DNA from: Bradyrhizobium diazoefficiens
Lineage (GTDB): Bacteria > Pseudomonadota > Alphaproteobacteria > Rhizobiales > Xanthobacteraceae
NCBI RefSeq assembly: GCF_016616425.1
Contig: NZ_CP067101.1
Location: forward strand, 1,736,001 to 1,800,000
DNA: 64,000 nucleotides
Reading direction: 5' to 3'
Notes under the pieces: model-generated
Databases searched by the model: none
What the model saw: only the letters and a program-made list of their open reading frames with translations
Told to the model about the DNA's origin: nothing
Shown: piece by piece, positions 17,809 to 28,738 of the stretch
How positions within the stretch are numbered: position 1 is the stretch's first letter
How the letters are laid out: each line of letters starts with the position of its first letter
Made by a program: the position numbers and the translations under genes

Positions 17809-18394
17809 CCCCAAGTGCCCGTCCTGCGCCGGACACCGGACGGGTTTGCGAAAATCACCCGCTCGCCGGCGAAGCCGCCCGTTTCCTGGCAACGAAGAAA
17901 AAAGCCGCAGGGTTCTTCACCCTGGCGGCTCCAAAGGTCCGTAGCTGTTGATCGTCTCCGCAGCCTCACGCGTACCGCCGTTACCTTGTTTGCGGCCATG
18001 CACAGTCCTTGTAGGCGAGGGCACGTGATTCTGCTGTGACCTGAAGCACACAGTGGAAGGATGATGGCGGGCCGTGGGGAAGGTGCCGCGTGAGAGCTCG
18101 GGCAGGCGACAGGACGTAGGTGCGCCTTCGGGCCGACCTTCAACTCGCCGGCGCCGGTAATTGTCGCTCCCGCCGGGAAATCTGCGCGTCGCGCGGCCGC
18201 ACGGATCGTCGTTGCGGTCCTGGTGTTGGCGATGGCGTTGCAACTCGTCGCGCCGTCGCAGCACGAGGATGAAAGCCTGCGGCCGATCGGACCGCGGTGC
18301 GCGCGTGCTGCGGCTCCGGGTAAATGACGCCGTCTTCGCCGCCGCGCGTCAGGCAAGATCCGTCCCTGTTTCGCGCCTCGTCAATCCCGTCCTG
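17809..18394. other. Intergenic, no gene recognised
   Basis: Nearly 600 bases follow the DUF2934 gene. Long frames exist on the minus strand but have no recognisable domain and a composition like antisense of non-coding DNA. The composite repeat begins after it. Confidence 0.4.
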
Positions 18395-19133
18395 CAAAAA
18401 TATTCCACTTTACCGAAATTCGGTTTTGTCGTATGTGTCGTCCATCCCGGCTCATCCAGGAGGGGCGATCTTGTGTCGTCACTGTCGCGAGCCGGGCCTG
18501 CGGTGGACGCGGCAGCGTCGGCACGAAGGGTCGCGGGCAGGGCGGGTAGTCCCTGTGAGCCCGAAATCGCGTGCGGACGAGCGGCGCTGTCAAGTTCGTC
18601 TCGCCAGCATGCTTCCGGCAACGTCGACAAGGCCAGGAGATCATGCGGCGGTCAGCGAACGCGCGTACGGCAAAACCGTGTGGTCCTGGCCGTCGTTGCT
18701 ACGGTCAAGCCCTTCGAAGATGCGAGCGAGCCCGACCGGGCGGACTGCATCATCCCATTCGAATGGCGAGGGAGGCCAGAACGAACTCGGCTCCCGGGAG
18801 ATCACGGCATAAGCCGTCCGACCATCGCGCAGGGAAGGCCGAGCGTTCGGCACCACCTGTATGCTGCTGTGCGGTTCTTCTGCGTGTGCTTTTCGCGCAG
18901 CAGACCGCGGGTGCGAGCCGGCACCCGGCCTTCCCTGCGCCCTCCTGGCTTTCAGAGGGGGGAGCGATCAAGCAAAGCTCGGGCGAACGCGCCGCGAGAA
19001 CGGGAAGGTATGTCTGCGCCGCACCCTCACTGTCATCGTCCGGCTTGACCGGACGATCCAGTACTCCGGGACGGCATTGATGAATCGAGAGGCTGCGGCG
19101 TACTGGATTCCCCGCTTTCGCGGGGAAAGACAG
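18395..19133. repeat. Bradyrhizobium-type composite intergenic repeat
   Basis: I recognise this 740-base block as a multi-copy intergenic family of Bradyrhizobium. Landmarks are CAAAAATATTCCACTTTACC near 18395, CATCCCGGCTCATCCAGGAG near 18444, an inverted pair GCGCAGGGAAGGCCG (18828-18842) / CGGCCTTCCCTGCGC (18926-18940), and the terminal palindromic element at 19030-19133. It encodes no transposase and no conserved protein. Frames through it give the short hypothetical proteins often annotated in such genomes. Recognition is from memory; a genome self-comparison would confirm copy number. Confidence 0.65.
19030..19133. repeat. ATCCAGTAC palindromic repeat, copy A
   Basis: Arms ATCCAGTAC (19056-19064) and GTACTGGAT (19100-19108) lie inside flanking hairpins (CGTCCGGCTTGACCGGACG and CCCCGCTTTCGCGGGG). 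The same architecture recurs at 36782-36884 and 42505-42609. Here it forms the right end of the composite repeat and lies 57 bases past the peptide-binding-protein stop codon. Confidence 0.8.
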
Positions 19134-19190
19134 CGTCACTTGGAGAGCCAAGCGGTCACCTCGGGACCCAAGAGCCTTCGCCCAGCCCCC

Positions 19191-20978
<1,788 letters not shown>

Positions 20979-21659
20979 CAGATGACCCTCCATCCTTGCG
21001 AACAAACGACGGCATTGGCTGCGTGCAGCCTAGCTCAGCACGTCGGGCCCGGTGGAGTCAAAGACGAGGTGAGGCTGGAGCTGCGGCGTGCTGTCACCGG
21101 CCGCTCGACGCGCCGATCGCCGGCACGCCTGAAGCAGGGCATAGTTCGGGCCGGTTCTGCATCGTGAACTGCGGAGCGGCGAGGGCGGTCATGTCTGAAC
21201 TCCTGGACGATCGTGCCGCAAGTCTCGCTCTCGGGACCGTTGCGCCGTGCTGCGTCATGCTTGCGCAGGCATGGCCGTTCTCCCCATGAGATCGATCGGA
21301 GAAGCGTTGTCCGCGTCATCGGGCAAATATGGTTTTCCATTTCGTTGATTTCGTCCGAGGGAGAAGCGAATACGGGTCCAACCATGATCGCTGAGCTATG
21401 GAGACCAGGATGTCGTTTCGCCTCGCCCTGATCCGCGCGCTCGAGGATGTCGATGTCGCCGCGACCAACACCAAATATGCAGCCAGGGGTGCGGTGCTGC
21501 CGAACGGGTAGGCAGTCTGCCTGGCCCTGGTCCGGCAAAGCCCAGCGCAGGGGCCCGGCGGCCGGCCTTGCGTACGAGCCTTGCGCAATGCCCGCTTGTC
21601 TAGAGCCGCGGCAACCGACATCATCGGCAGCCTGGCCATCCTCGCCCGACAGGGGTCGT
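20979..21659. other. Divergent intergenic region, no gene recognised
   Basis: About 680 bases separate the orphan peptide-binding protein from the luciferase-like operon. A 33-codon frame at 21411 (beginning MSFRLALIRALEDVDVA) and a 32-codon minus-strand frame near 21192 look like possible gene stumps, but I cannot name them. The promoters of both flanking units must lie here; none is clear enough to mark. Confidence 0.4.
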
Positions 21660-22694
21660 ATGAAACGCTTTGCAAATCTGAAACGCCTGGGGTTCTTCAC
21701 CCGGCTGCTCGACGAGGCCCCGCCCGCCGAGCGCTACCGCTTCGCGGCCGAGCAGATCGTACGCGCCGAGAAGGCGGGTCTCGATTCAGCGTGGATCGCC
21801 CAGCATCATTTCCACGAGCGCGAAGGTGGCCTACCGTCGCCCTTCACCTTCCTCGGTTACGTCGCAGCCCAAACCTCGCGCATCCGCCTCGGCACCGGCA
21901 TCGTCACGCTGCCGCTGGAGAACGCGGTGCGGGTGGCGGAGGACGCCGCGGTGCTCGATCTGCTCTGTAACGGCCGTTTCGAGCTCGGCGTCGGCACCGG
22001 CGGCAATCCGTCGGCTTTTGCCGCCTTCGGCCTCGACAGCGCCCAGCGCAACGAGATCTTTGCGCGCAACCTGGAGGTCGTCCGCACGGCCCTGGTCGGC
22101 AAGCCGCTCGATGGCGGCGATACGATCTATCCGCAACGGCCGCAACTGGACAGACGAATCTGGCAGGCCACGTTCTCGGTCGCGGGCGGCGCCCGTGCCG
22201 GCAAGGCGGGCGATGGCCTATTGCTGTCGCGCACCCAGCCACGGGCCAAGGACGCGCCGAAGGCCACGCTGGCCGAGATCCAGAACCCGGTCATCGATGC
22301 CTATCTCGATGCGCTGCCGCCGGGATGTGAGCCCCGCATCATGGCCTCGCGCAGCGTCTTCGTCGCCGACGACCATCGTGAGGCGATGCGCCTTGCCGAT
22401 ATCGGGCTGCGGCGCGCGCTGCCTCAATTCCTCAAGGGCGGCCACGCCAGGCCGGGCGAGACGCTGGAGGAGATGATCGCGGCGTTCGACACCCATGTCG
22501 GCGCGGCCGACGACGTCATCGCCTCGCTGCGGGCCGATGCCACGCTGGAGCGGGTGACCGATCTCGTCTTTCAGGCGCACTCGGTGGATGCGCCGCACCC
22601 CTACATCCTGCGCTCGATCGAGCTGGTCGCGGAGAAGGTCGCGCCGGCGCTGGGCTGGACCCGGACGGCGCCCGACGTGGCGCTGGCAGGTTAG
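21660..22694 (+). CDS. Putative FMN-dependent luciferase-like monooxygenase
   Basis: This 344-residue LLM-class flavin oxidoreductase (bacterial-luciferase TIM barrel) has GLDSAWIAQHHFHEREGGLP, SRIRLGTGIVTLPLENAVRV and GRFELGVGTGGNP, all family landmarks. The start at 21660 follows AGGGGTCGT. The next two genes are a CMD-domain protein and an alkylhydroperoxidase-domain protein, a trio I know as a conserved set (KPN_01858 / Avi_7170 / Avi_7169-type families). Such sets are thought to oxidise small substrates imported by a linked ABC transporter. It uses FMNH2 from an unlinked reductase. Substrate unknown. Confidence 0.82.
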   Translation: MKRFANLKRLGFFTRLLDEAPPAERYRFAAEQIVRAEKAGLDSAWIAQHHFHEREGGLPSPFTFLGYVAAQTSRIRLGTGIVTLPLENAVRVAEDAAVLDLLCNGRFELGVGTGGNPSAFAAFGLDSAQRNEIFARNLEVVRTALVGKPLDGGDTIYPQRPQLDRRIWQATFSVAGGARAGKAGDGLLLSRTQPRAKDAPKATLAEIQNPVIDAYLDALPPGCEPRIMASRSVFVADDHREAMRLADIGLRRALPQFLKGGHARPGETLEEMIAAFDTHVGAADDVIASLRADATLERVTDLVFQAHSVDAPHPYILRSIELVAEKVAPALGWTRTAPDVALAG

Positions 22695-22727
22695 GCGAAT
22701 GTACATCATCGCATGGTGCGAGGCTGA

Positions 22728-23330
22728 ATGATGGCGACGAAGGATATCATCGACATGCTTGCCGGCATCGAGCCGGGTTCGGCTCTGGACGCCATCCGCG
22801 CCCGCCGCCTGCAAGCACGCGAGAACGCGCAGAAGAGCTATCTCGCTTTGTTCGAGCCGATCGACGCGAGCGACTTTTCGCTGGCCGAACGTGCCGCGGT
22901 CGCGGCCTTCGTAACCGGACTTCACGGCGAATCCCCCGTCGCCGCCTTCTATCGCGAGAAGCTTGCAGCGAATGCGGATGCAGCGGCGCTCGGCGAGGCG
23001 ATCCGGCTCGAGATCGAGCGCGGCAAGACCTCCGGTCCCTATGGCGCCTTTCCGGCCGGTCCGTTGTCGATCGAGAACAAGGCCGGGCTGATCTACCGCG
23101 TGAGCGCGGAGCGCAAGCCCGCCCTCGGCACGCGGCTCGTCGCGGCACTCGAACATGCGCATCTCCTGGTGTTTCGGCCGCGCGATGCCGCGTCGACCGA
23201 CGTGAAGGCGCTGCTTGACGCCGGCTGGTCGACCACCGGCATCGTCACCCTCTCCCAGCTCGTCGCGTTCCTGTCGTTCCAGGTGCGCGTCGTCAGCGGC
23301 TTGCGCACGCTCGCCGCAACGAACGCCTAA
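22728..23330 (+). CDS. CMD domain protein, Avi_7170-type
   Basis: This 200-residue protein matches the type found between luciferase-like monooxygenases and AhpD-like proteins. It is all-helical, begins KDIIDMLAGIEPGSALDAIR and ends GIVTLSQLVAFLSFQVRVVS. It has no CxxC pair, unlike its AhpD-like neighbour, so it is unlikely to be a peroxidase by itself; it may be a partner subunit. ATGATG at 22728 follows GCGAGGCTGA. The gap to the previous gene is 33 bases. Confidence 0.72.
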   Translation: MMATKDIIDMLAGIEPGSALDAIRARRLQARENAQKSYLALFEPIDASDFSLAERAAVAAFVTGLHGESPVAAFYREKLAANADAAALGEAIRLEIERGKTSGPYGAFPAGPLSIENKAGLIYRVSAERKPALGTRLVAALEHAHLLVFRPRDAASTDVKALLDAGWSTTGIVTLSQLVAFLSFQVRVVSGLRTLAATNA

Positions 23331-23344
23331 GAGGAGGCTGCATC

Positions 23345-23923
23345 ATGAGCGCCACCGTCAATCCCCCTGTCGTCTTCACCCAGGATGAGCTCGGCTGGGT
23401 GTCGTGGATCGATCCGCTGCCCGAGACCGCATTGACCGAGCGGCATTTCGCCGGCCTGGTCGATCGTGCCCGCGCCAAGTCGGAGTATTTCCGCCTTCTG
23501 GTGCGCGATCCCGAAGTCCTGGAAGCCCGCACCAAGACCGACAAGGACATCTTCTACAACACCGCTGACGGCCTGCCCCGCGCCGAGCGTGAGCTCGCGG
23601 CGGCGGCGACCTCGCGCTACAACGGCTGCATCTATTGCGCCTCCGTGCATGCGCGCTTTGCCAGCATCTATTCCAGGCGCCGCGAGGATGTGCAGCGTCT
23701 GCTCGACGAGGGCGTCGGGGCCGATCTCGGCGAGCGCTGGAATGCCGTGGTCAAGGCCTCGGTCGCGCTCGCCGCGACGCCGATCGCGTTCGGTCCTGAC
23801 AATATTGCGGAGCTGCGCCGTGCGGGACTCGACGATGCGGAGATCGTCGACGTCATCAACGGTGCTTCGTTCTTCAACTGGGCGAACCGGCTGATGCTGT
23901 CGCTCGGGGAGCCCTCGAAATAG
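23345..23923 (+). CDS. Alkylhydroperoxidase-domain (AhpD-like) protein, Avi_7169-type
   Basis: This 192-residue protein has the AhpD active site CIYCASVH (CxxC followed by His) near residue 100, with AERELAAAATSRYNGCIYCA before it and DAEIVDVINGASFFNWANRL near the C-terminus. The fold is the trimeric carboxymuconolactone-decarboxylase/AhpD type. It probably handles peroxides or an acyl/hydroperoxy intermediate made by the monooxygenase two genes upstream. It is fourteen bases after the CMD gene, and in the same operon. Confidence 0.82.
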   Translation: MSATVNPPVVFTQDELGWVSWIDPLPETALTERHFAGLVDRARAKSEYFRLLVRDPEVLEARTKTDKDIFYNTADGLPRAERELAAAATSRYNGCIYCASVHARFASIYSRRREDVQRLLDEGVGADLGERWNAVVKASVALAATPIAFGPDNIAELRRAGLDDAEIVDVINGASFFNWANRLMLSLGEPSK

Positions 23924-23983
23924 GCAATCTCACCGGCATGAAAATTGCTGCTAGTTTCAACACCTGAGTGGACGGAGCCGTGC

Positions 23984-25138
23984 ATGAGCAACATCAACCG
24001 CCGTACCCTGGTCAAGGGCTCTCTCGCCACCATGATGGCGGGAGCGGCCTTCTCGCGCAGCGCCTTTGCGCAATCCGAGCCGATCCTGCTCGGCGTCAGC
24101 GGTCCTCTCACGGGACCGAACGCGCAATATGGCACGCAGTGGAAGCAGGGCTTCGACCTCGCGCTCGACGAGATCCAGGCGGCCGGCGGCATCAATGGCC
24201 GCAAGCTCGCCTACCAATTCGAGGACAGCCAGAGCGATCCGCGCCAGTCGGTGGCGATCGCCCAGAAGTTCGTGTCCGATCCCCGCATCGTCATGGAACT
24301 CGGCGATTTCTCGAGTCCCGCTTCGATGGCGGCTTCGCCGATCTATCAGCGCGGCGGCCTCGTGCAGTTCGGCTTCACCAACTCGCATCCCGATTTCACC
24401 AAGGGTGGCGACTTCATGTGGAGCACCTCGGTCAGCCAGGCGGACGAGCAGCCGCTGCTGGCGGCCTATGCCGTGAAGCGGCTCGGCCTGAAAAAGCTCG
24501 CAGTGCTGCATCTCAACACCGACTGGGGCCGTACCAGCCGCGACTATTTCGTCAAGGCGGCGAAGGAGTACGGCGCCGAAATCGCGGTGACCGAGGGCTA
24601 TATCGCGGAGGAGCGCGACTTCCGTTCCACCCTGGTGCGCGTGCGCGACGCCAGTCCGGACGGGCTGATCCTGATCTCGTATTATTCCGACGGTGCGCTG
24701 ATCGCCCGTCAGGCGCGACAGGTCGGTCTGAAGCAGACGATCTGCGCGGCAAGCTCGGTCTACTCGCCGAAATTCATCGAGCTTGGCGGCGAGGCGGTCG
24801 AGGACGTCCATCTCGGCACGCGCTATTTCCCCCAGGATCCGAGGCCCGAGGTGAAGAAATTCATTGCGGGCTTCAAGGCCAAGTACAACGGGCAGGAGCC
24901 CGACGCCTTCAACGCCTATTCCTACGATGCGATGAATATGGCCGCCGCCGTCATCAAGATCGGCGGCACCGACCGCCGCGCCATCCGCGATGCCTTCGCG
25001 AAAGTGAAGGACGTCTCCAGCGTCATTTTTGGTTCCGCGACGTTCGACGTTGCCAGCCGCCGCGTCAAGGGTGCCATGAACGCCGAGCTCGTGGTCCGCA
25101 ACGGCCACTTCGTGGTCTGGGATGGCAAGCCGACCTGA
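23984..25138 (+). CDS. Branched-chain-type (HAAT) ABC substrate-binding protein
   Basis: This 384-residue family-6 periplasmic receptor has a twin-arginine-like leader ([18 protein letters not shown], cleavage near FAQ-S). Its N-lobe starts [20 protein letters not shown] and continues [20 protein letters not shown], typical of Leu/Ile/Val-type receptors that bind amino acids or small carboxylates. The start at 23984 follows GACGGAG. It opens the transporter half of the luciferase-like operon and probably supplies the oxidase substrate. Confidence 0.87.
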   Translation: MSNINRRTLVKGSLATMMAGAAFSRSAFAQSEPILLGVSGPLTGPNAQYGTQWKQGFDLALDEIQAAGGINGRKLAYQFEDSQSDPRQSVAIAQKFVSDPRIVMELGDFSSPASMAASPIYQRGGLVQFGFTNSHPDFTKGGDFMWSTSVSQADEQPLLAAYAVKRLGLKKLAVLHLNTDWGRTSRDYFVKAAKEYGAEIAVTEGYIAEERDFRSTLVRVRDASPDGLILISYYSDGALIARQARQVGLKQTICAASSVYSPKFIELGGEAVEDVHLGTRYFPQDPRPEVKKFIAGFKAKYNGQEPDAFNAYSYDAMNMAAAVIKIGGTDRRAIRDAFAKVKDVSSVIFGSATFDVASRRVKGAMNAELVVRNGHFVVWDGKPT

Positions 25139-25142
25139 CCTG

Positions 25143-27017
25143 ATGGCCGGAGCATTCGCTTCGGCCGCTTCTCTCTTGACTTGGGGCCATCGCTTGTCTT
25201 CCTGGCTCGACTACACGATCAACGGGCTGATCGTCGGCAATGTCTATGCCCTGGTTGCGGTCGGGCTTGCGCTGATCTTCGGCGTCAGCCGGCTGATCAA
25301 CTTCGCGCAAGGCTCGATCTATCTCGTCGGCGCCTACATCGGCTGGGTGGCGGTGGTGCAGCTGCATACGCCGCTGCCCCTCACCATCATCGTGGTGGCG
25401 GCGGCTGCCGCGCTGGTCGGGCTGATCATCGAGCGGTTCGGCCTGCGGCCGCTGCAGAACTCGGTGCGGATCGCGCCGCTGCTCGCGACGATCGGCATCA
25501 GCTTCGTGCTCGATCAGCTGGTGATGCTGACCTTCTCGCCCAATCCGCGCGCGCTGCCGAGCCAGTTGCCGGACGTCCGTTTCCAGGTCGGTGGCGGCAC
25601 GATCGGCCCTCTCGACTTGCTCATAGCTGGTGTCGGCATCACCAGCGCGCTGCTGCTGTTCGTGTTTCTGCGCTACTCCAAGCTCGGCTGGGCGGTGCGC
25701 GCCACCGCGCAGGATCGTGACGCCGCAATGCAGATGGGCGTCGACGTCAACCGCGTCAATCAGGCCGTGTTCGGCATCGCGGCTGCGCTCGGTGGCGTCT
25801 CCGGCATGCTGGTCGGCATGTACTACAACCAGATCGACACTGCGATGAGCCTGCAGGCGACGCTCAAGGGCGTGGTTGCCGAAGTGGTCGGCGGCGCCGG
25901 CAATGTGCCCGGTGCGGTCGTCGGCAGCCTGCTGCTCGGCTTGGTGGAGAGCTACGGTGTCGCGGTGTTCGGTACCAGCTACCGCAATCTGTTCGCGTTC
26001 CTGCTGCTTGTCGTCGTGCTCGTGCTTCGCCCGAACGGCCTCTTCGCCAGCGCGCGGCAGGCGCCGCCCGAGCCGCTCACCGGCACCTTCATCGCGCCGA
26101 GCCGCCCGGTGCGCATTCCGCGCTGGGCCTTGGCTGTTGCGGCCGGTGGTTTCGCGGTCCTGCCGCTGTTCCCGGTCTCGTTCTATGTGCTCCAGACCCT
26201 GATCAACGCCTGGCTGCTCGGGATGCTCGCACTCAGCCTGACGCTGGTCGCGGGCTCGATCGGCCAGGTCTCGCTCGGTCACGCCGCGCTGCTCGCGATC
26301 GGCGCCTATACCTCCGCGCTGCTGTCGCTGACCTTCTCCGTTCCCGTGGGCCTCGCCATCATCGGCGGCGGCTTGATGAGTGCTGCGCTCGGCACCGCGC
26401 TGATCTCGCCGTCGTTCCGCCTGCGCGGGCACTATGTGTCGATCGCCACGCTTGCCATCGGCGAGATCGTCTCGCTGGTGATCCTGAACTGGGAAAGCGT
26501 CACGCGGGGGCCGATCGGCATCTCCGGCATCCCGCCGCTGTCGCTGTTCGGCTATGATTTGATCAGCCCGACCTCGATCTACTGGTTCAGTTTCGCCGTG
26601 CTGGTCGTGCTGGCGCTGCTCCAGGGGCGATTGCTGACCTCGCATCTCGGCCGCAGCTTCCGCGCCATCCGAGATGACGACATCGCCGCGCGCGCCTACG
26701 GCCTCAGCCTGAACCGTTACAAATCGCTGGCCTTCATCTTCGGCGGGTTCGCCGCCGGCGTCAGCGGCGGCATCGCCGCGCATCTGTACTCCTACATCAA
26801 CCACGAGACCTTCAACACGCAGCAATCCATCCTGGCGCTGACCGTGGTCATCCTCGGCGGCCTCGGCAACGTGGTCGGCGCAATCCTCGGGTCGGTGGCG
26901 CTGGTCGGATTGCCCGAGCTCTTCCGGATCGCGGCGGAGTACCGCATCCTGATCTACGGCATCGTGCTGCTGCTGCTCGTGCGGTTCAGGCCGCAGGGCC
27001 TGTTGGGGACGGTCTGA
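25143..27017 (+). CDS. Fused LivH-LivM-type permease
   Basis: This 624-residue protein joins both HAAT permeases in one chain. Residues ~20-310 are LivH-like ([20 protein letters not shown]) and ~340-620 are LivM-like ([20 protein letters not shown], then [20 protein letters not shown]). Between them is a short linker ([20 protein letters not shown]). The start at 25143 is four bases after the receptor stop. Fused permeases of this family are known but less common than split ones. One polypeptide would then provide the whole membrane channel. Confidence 0.87.
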   Translation: MAGAFASAASLLTWGHRLSSWLDYTINGLIVGNVYALVAVGLALIFGVSRLINFAQGSIYLVGAYIGWVAVVQLHTPLPLTIIVVAAAAALVGLIIERFGLRPLQNSVRIAPLLATIGISFVLDQLVMLTFSPNPRALPSQLPDVRFQVGGGTIGPLDLLIAGVGITSALLLFVFLRYSKLGWAVRATAQDRDAAMQMGVDVNRVNQAVFGIAAALGGVSGMLVGMYYNQIDTAMSLQATLKGVVAEVVGGAGNVPGAVVGSLLLGLVESYGVAVFGTSYRNLFAFLLLVVVLVLRPNGLFASARQAPPEPLTGTFIAPSRPVRIPRWALAVAAGGFAVLPLFPVSFYVLQTLINAWLLGMLALSLTLVAGSIGQVSLGHAALLAIGAYTSALLSLTFSVPVGLAIIGGGLMSAALGTALISPSFRLRGHYVSIATLAIGEIVSLVILNWESVTRGPIGISGIPPLSLFGYDLISPTSIYWFSFAVLVVLALLQGRLLTSHLGRSFRAIRDDDIAARAYGLSLNRYKSLAFIFGGFAAGVSGGIAAHLYSYINHETFNTQQSILALTVVILGGLGNVVGAILGSVALVGLPELFRIAAEYRILIYGIVLLLLVRFRPQGLLGTV

Positions 27018-27865
27018 TGGGGGAGCGGCTTGACTTCATGTTGTCCCTGCGCGGGCTGACGCGACGCTTCGGCGGCCTCACCGCGGTCGATGCCATCGAT
27101 CTCGATCTCGCCAAAGGAGAGCTCATCAGCATCATCGGGCCGAACGGCGCCGGCAAGACGACCTTGTTCAATCTCGTGACCGGGCTCGACCGGCCCGATG
27201 CCGGCGCCGTCAGCTTCGAAGGGCAGGACATCACCGGCCTGTCACCGGAACGGCTCGCAGCCGGAGGCATCGCGCGCACGTTTCAGCTCGGCCGCGTCTT
27301 CGGCAATCTCAGCGTGATGGACAACGTCCTGATCGGCGCCCATACGCGGCTGCGCGCCGTGAAGCCGACCGTGCCGGTGATCGGGCCGCTGCTCGAATTG
27401 GGCCTTGCGCTGCTGCGTCCCGGCAGCGTCAGGGAGGAGGAGGAGAAGCTGCGCGAGCAGGCGAAAGCCATTCTCGCCCGGTTCGGCGAGCGGCTGCTGC
27501 CGCGGATCGACCAGCCGGCCTATAGCCTCTCCTATGCCAACCGCCGCCGCGTCGAGATTGCGCGCGCGCTCGCCTTGAGGCCGCGCCTGCTGTTGCTTGA
27601 CGAGCCGACCGCAGGCATGAACCCAACCGAGACCGCGGAGATGCAGATGCTCGTCGCCGAGCTCAAGGCGGAAGGGCTGACCATCCTCCTGATCGAGCAC
27701 AAGCTGGAGATGGTGATGCGCCTCTCCGACCGGGTCATCGTGATGGACGAGGGCAGGAAGATCGCGGAAGGATCGGGCGAAGAGGTGCGTGGCGATCCCA
27801 AGGTGATCGAGGCCTATCTCGGCCACGGCTTGTCGGGAAACGCTGAGCAGGAGAGCGCGGCATGA
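27017..27865 (+). CDS. HAAT ABC transporter ATPase, LivG type
   Basis: This 282-residue ATPase has Walker A GPNGAGKTT and Walker B LLLLDEPTAGMNPTE. The ABC signature is YSLSYANRRRVEIARAL instead of the usual LSYGQQRRVEIARAL, so the Gly-Gln of LSxGQ is replaced by Ala-Asn. ATG and the permease TGA share one base. The C-terminal LivG-specific tail (VIEAYLGHG) is present. Confidence 0.85.
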   Translation: MGERLDFMLSLRGLTRRFGGLTAVDAIDLDLAKGELISIIGPNGAGKTTLFNLVTGLDRPDAGAVSFEGQDITGLSPERLAAGGIARTFQLGRVFGNLSVMDNVLIGAHTRLRAVKPTVPVIGPLLELGLALLRPGSVREEEEKLREQAKAILARFGERLLPRIDQPAYSLSYANRRRVEIARALALRPRLLLLDEPTAGMNPTETAEMQMLVAELKAEGLTILLIEHKLEMVMRLSDRVIVMDEGRKIAEGSGEEVRGDPKVIEAYLGHGLSGNAEQESAA

Positions 27866-28602
27866 CGAACCCGCCTCCCGAGACGCTGCTGGTCCTGTCC
27901 AACGTCAACACCTTCTACGGCCAGGCTCAGGTCCATTTCGATCTCTCGATCACGGTCGCACGCGGCCACATCGTCTGCCTGCTTGGCGGCAATGCCAGCG
28001 GCAAGTCGACGACGATGAAGATTATCCTGGGGCTGGTGAAACCGCGCTCGGGCGAGGTGACCTTCGACGGCGCCTCGCTCATTGGACTGACCACGCCGCA
28101 GATCGTCCGCCGCGGCATTGCCTCGGTGCCGGAGGCGCGGCGGCTGTTTGCGGACATGAGCGTCCGCGAGAATATTTTGATGGGCGCTTTCGTGCGCAAC
28201 GATCGCGCTGCGGTGGCGCAGGATTTCGACAAGATGCTCACGCTGTTCCCGAAGCTCGGCCAGCGGCTGTCGCAGCGCGCCGGCTCCTTGTCGGGCGGCG
28301 AGCAGCAGATGGTGGCGATGGCGCGGGCGCTGATGAGCAGGCCGCGCATGATCGTCATGGACGAGCCGACCATGGGCCTGTCGCCGCTCTATGTCGACCG
28401 CGTGCTGGAGCTGATCCGGACCATCAATCAGGAAGGAGTCTCGGTGTTCATGGTCGAGCAGAACGCCAGCCTCGCGCTCGAGATCGCGCATGAAGCCTAT
28501 GTGCTTCAGACCGGCAAGATCGTGCTCTCAGGTCCGGCCCGTGCGTTGAAGGATGATCCACGGGTGCGCGATGCCTATCTCGGCGGTTCCGAGGCGGCGT
28601 AG
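27862..28602 (+). CDS. HAAT ABC transporter ATPase, LivF type
   Basis: This 246-residue ATPase overlaps the LivG gene by ATGA. Walker A is GGNASGKST (usual form GPNGAGKST), the signature LSGGEQQMVAMARALM is canonical and Walker B is MIVMDEPTMGLSPL. It ends RDAYLGGSEAA, typical of LivF. It forms a heterodimer with the preceding LivG-type ATPase. It is the last gene of the seven-gene operon, which is followed by a hairpin-rich repeat. Confidence 0.87.
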   Translation: MTNPPPETLLVLSNVNTFYGQAQVHFDLSITVARGHIVCLLGGNASGKSTTMKIILGLVKPRSGEVTFDGASLIGLTTPQIVRRGIASVPEARRLFADMSVRENILMGAFVRNDRAAVAQDFDKMLTLFPKLGQRLSQRAGSLSGGEQQMVAMARALMSRPRMIVMDEPTMGLSPLYVDRVLELIRTINQEGVSVFMVEQNASLALEIAHEAYVLQTGKIVLSGPARALKDDPRVRDAYLGGSEAA

Positions 28603-28608
28603 AGCCCA

Positions 28609-28738
28609 AAGCATGATCCGGAAAAGTGCGCAGCGGTTTTCCCTCGCGACAAACGCGGGACGCGTTTGTGCGGAGATCATGCTTAAACAACAACCTAAGG
28701 CACGATGACGATTCATCCTGATCGCATCGCGCTTTAGG
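28609..28738. repeat. Rhizobial GCATGATCCGGAAAAGTG-type repeat
   Basis: The block has nested stems: AAGCATGATC (28609-28618) with GATCATGCTT (28675-28684), GGAAAA/TTTTCC (28620-28625, 28637-28642) and ACAAACGCG/CGCGTTTGT (28649-28657, 28661-28669), followed by a second module ending in CATCGCGCTTTA. I recognise it as a widespread rhizobial intergenic repeat. It lies between convergent genes and supplies the last bases, including the TAA stop, of the HerA-like gene. It may act as a bidirectional terminator. Confidence 0.75.

Noticed and set aside
17511..18356. A 281-codon minus-strand frame covering the DUF2934 gene
   Set aside because: It is antisense to DUF2934 and its remaining part is arginine- and serine-rich without a domain.
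18395..19133. Composite repeat as a degraded insertion sequence
   Set aside because: No transposase fragment, target duplication or IS-type terminal inverted repeat could be seen.
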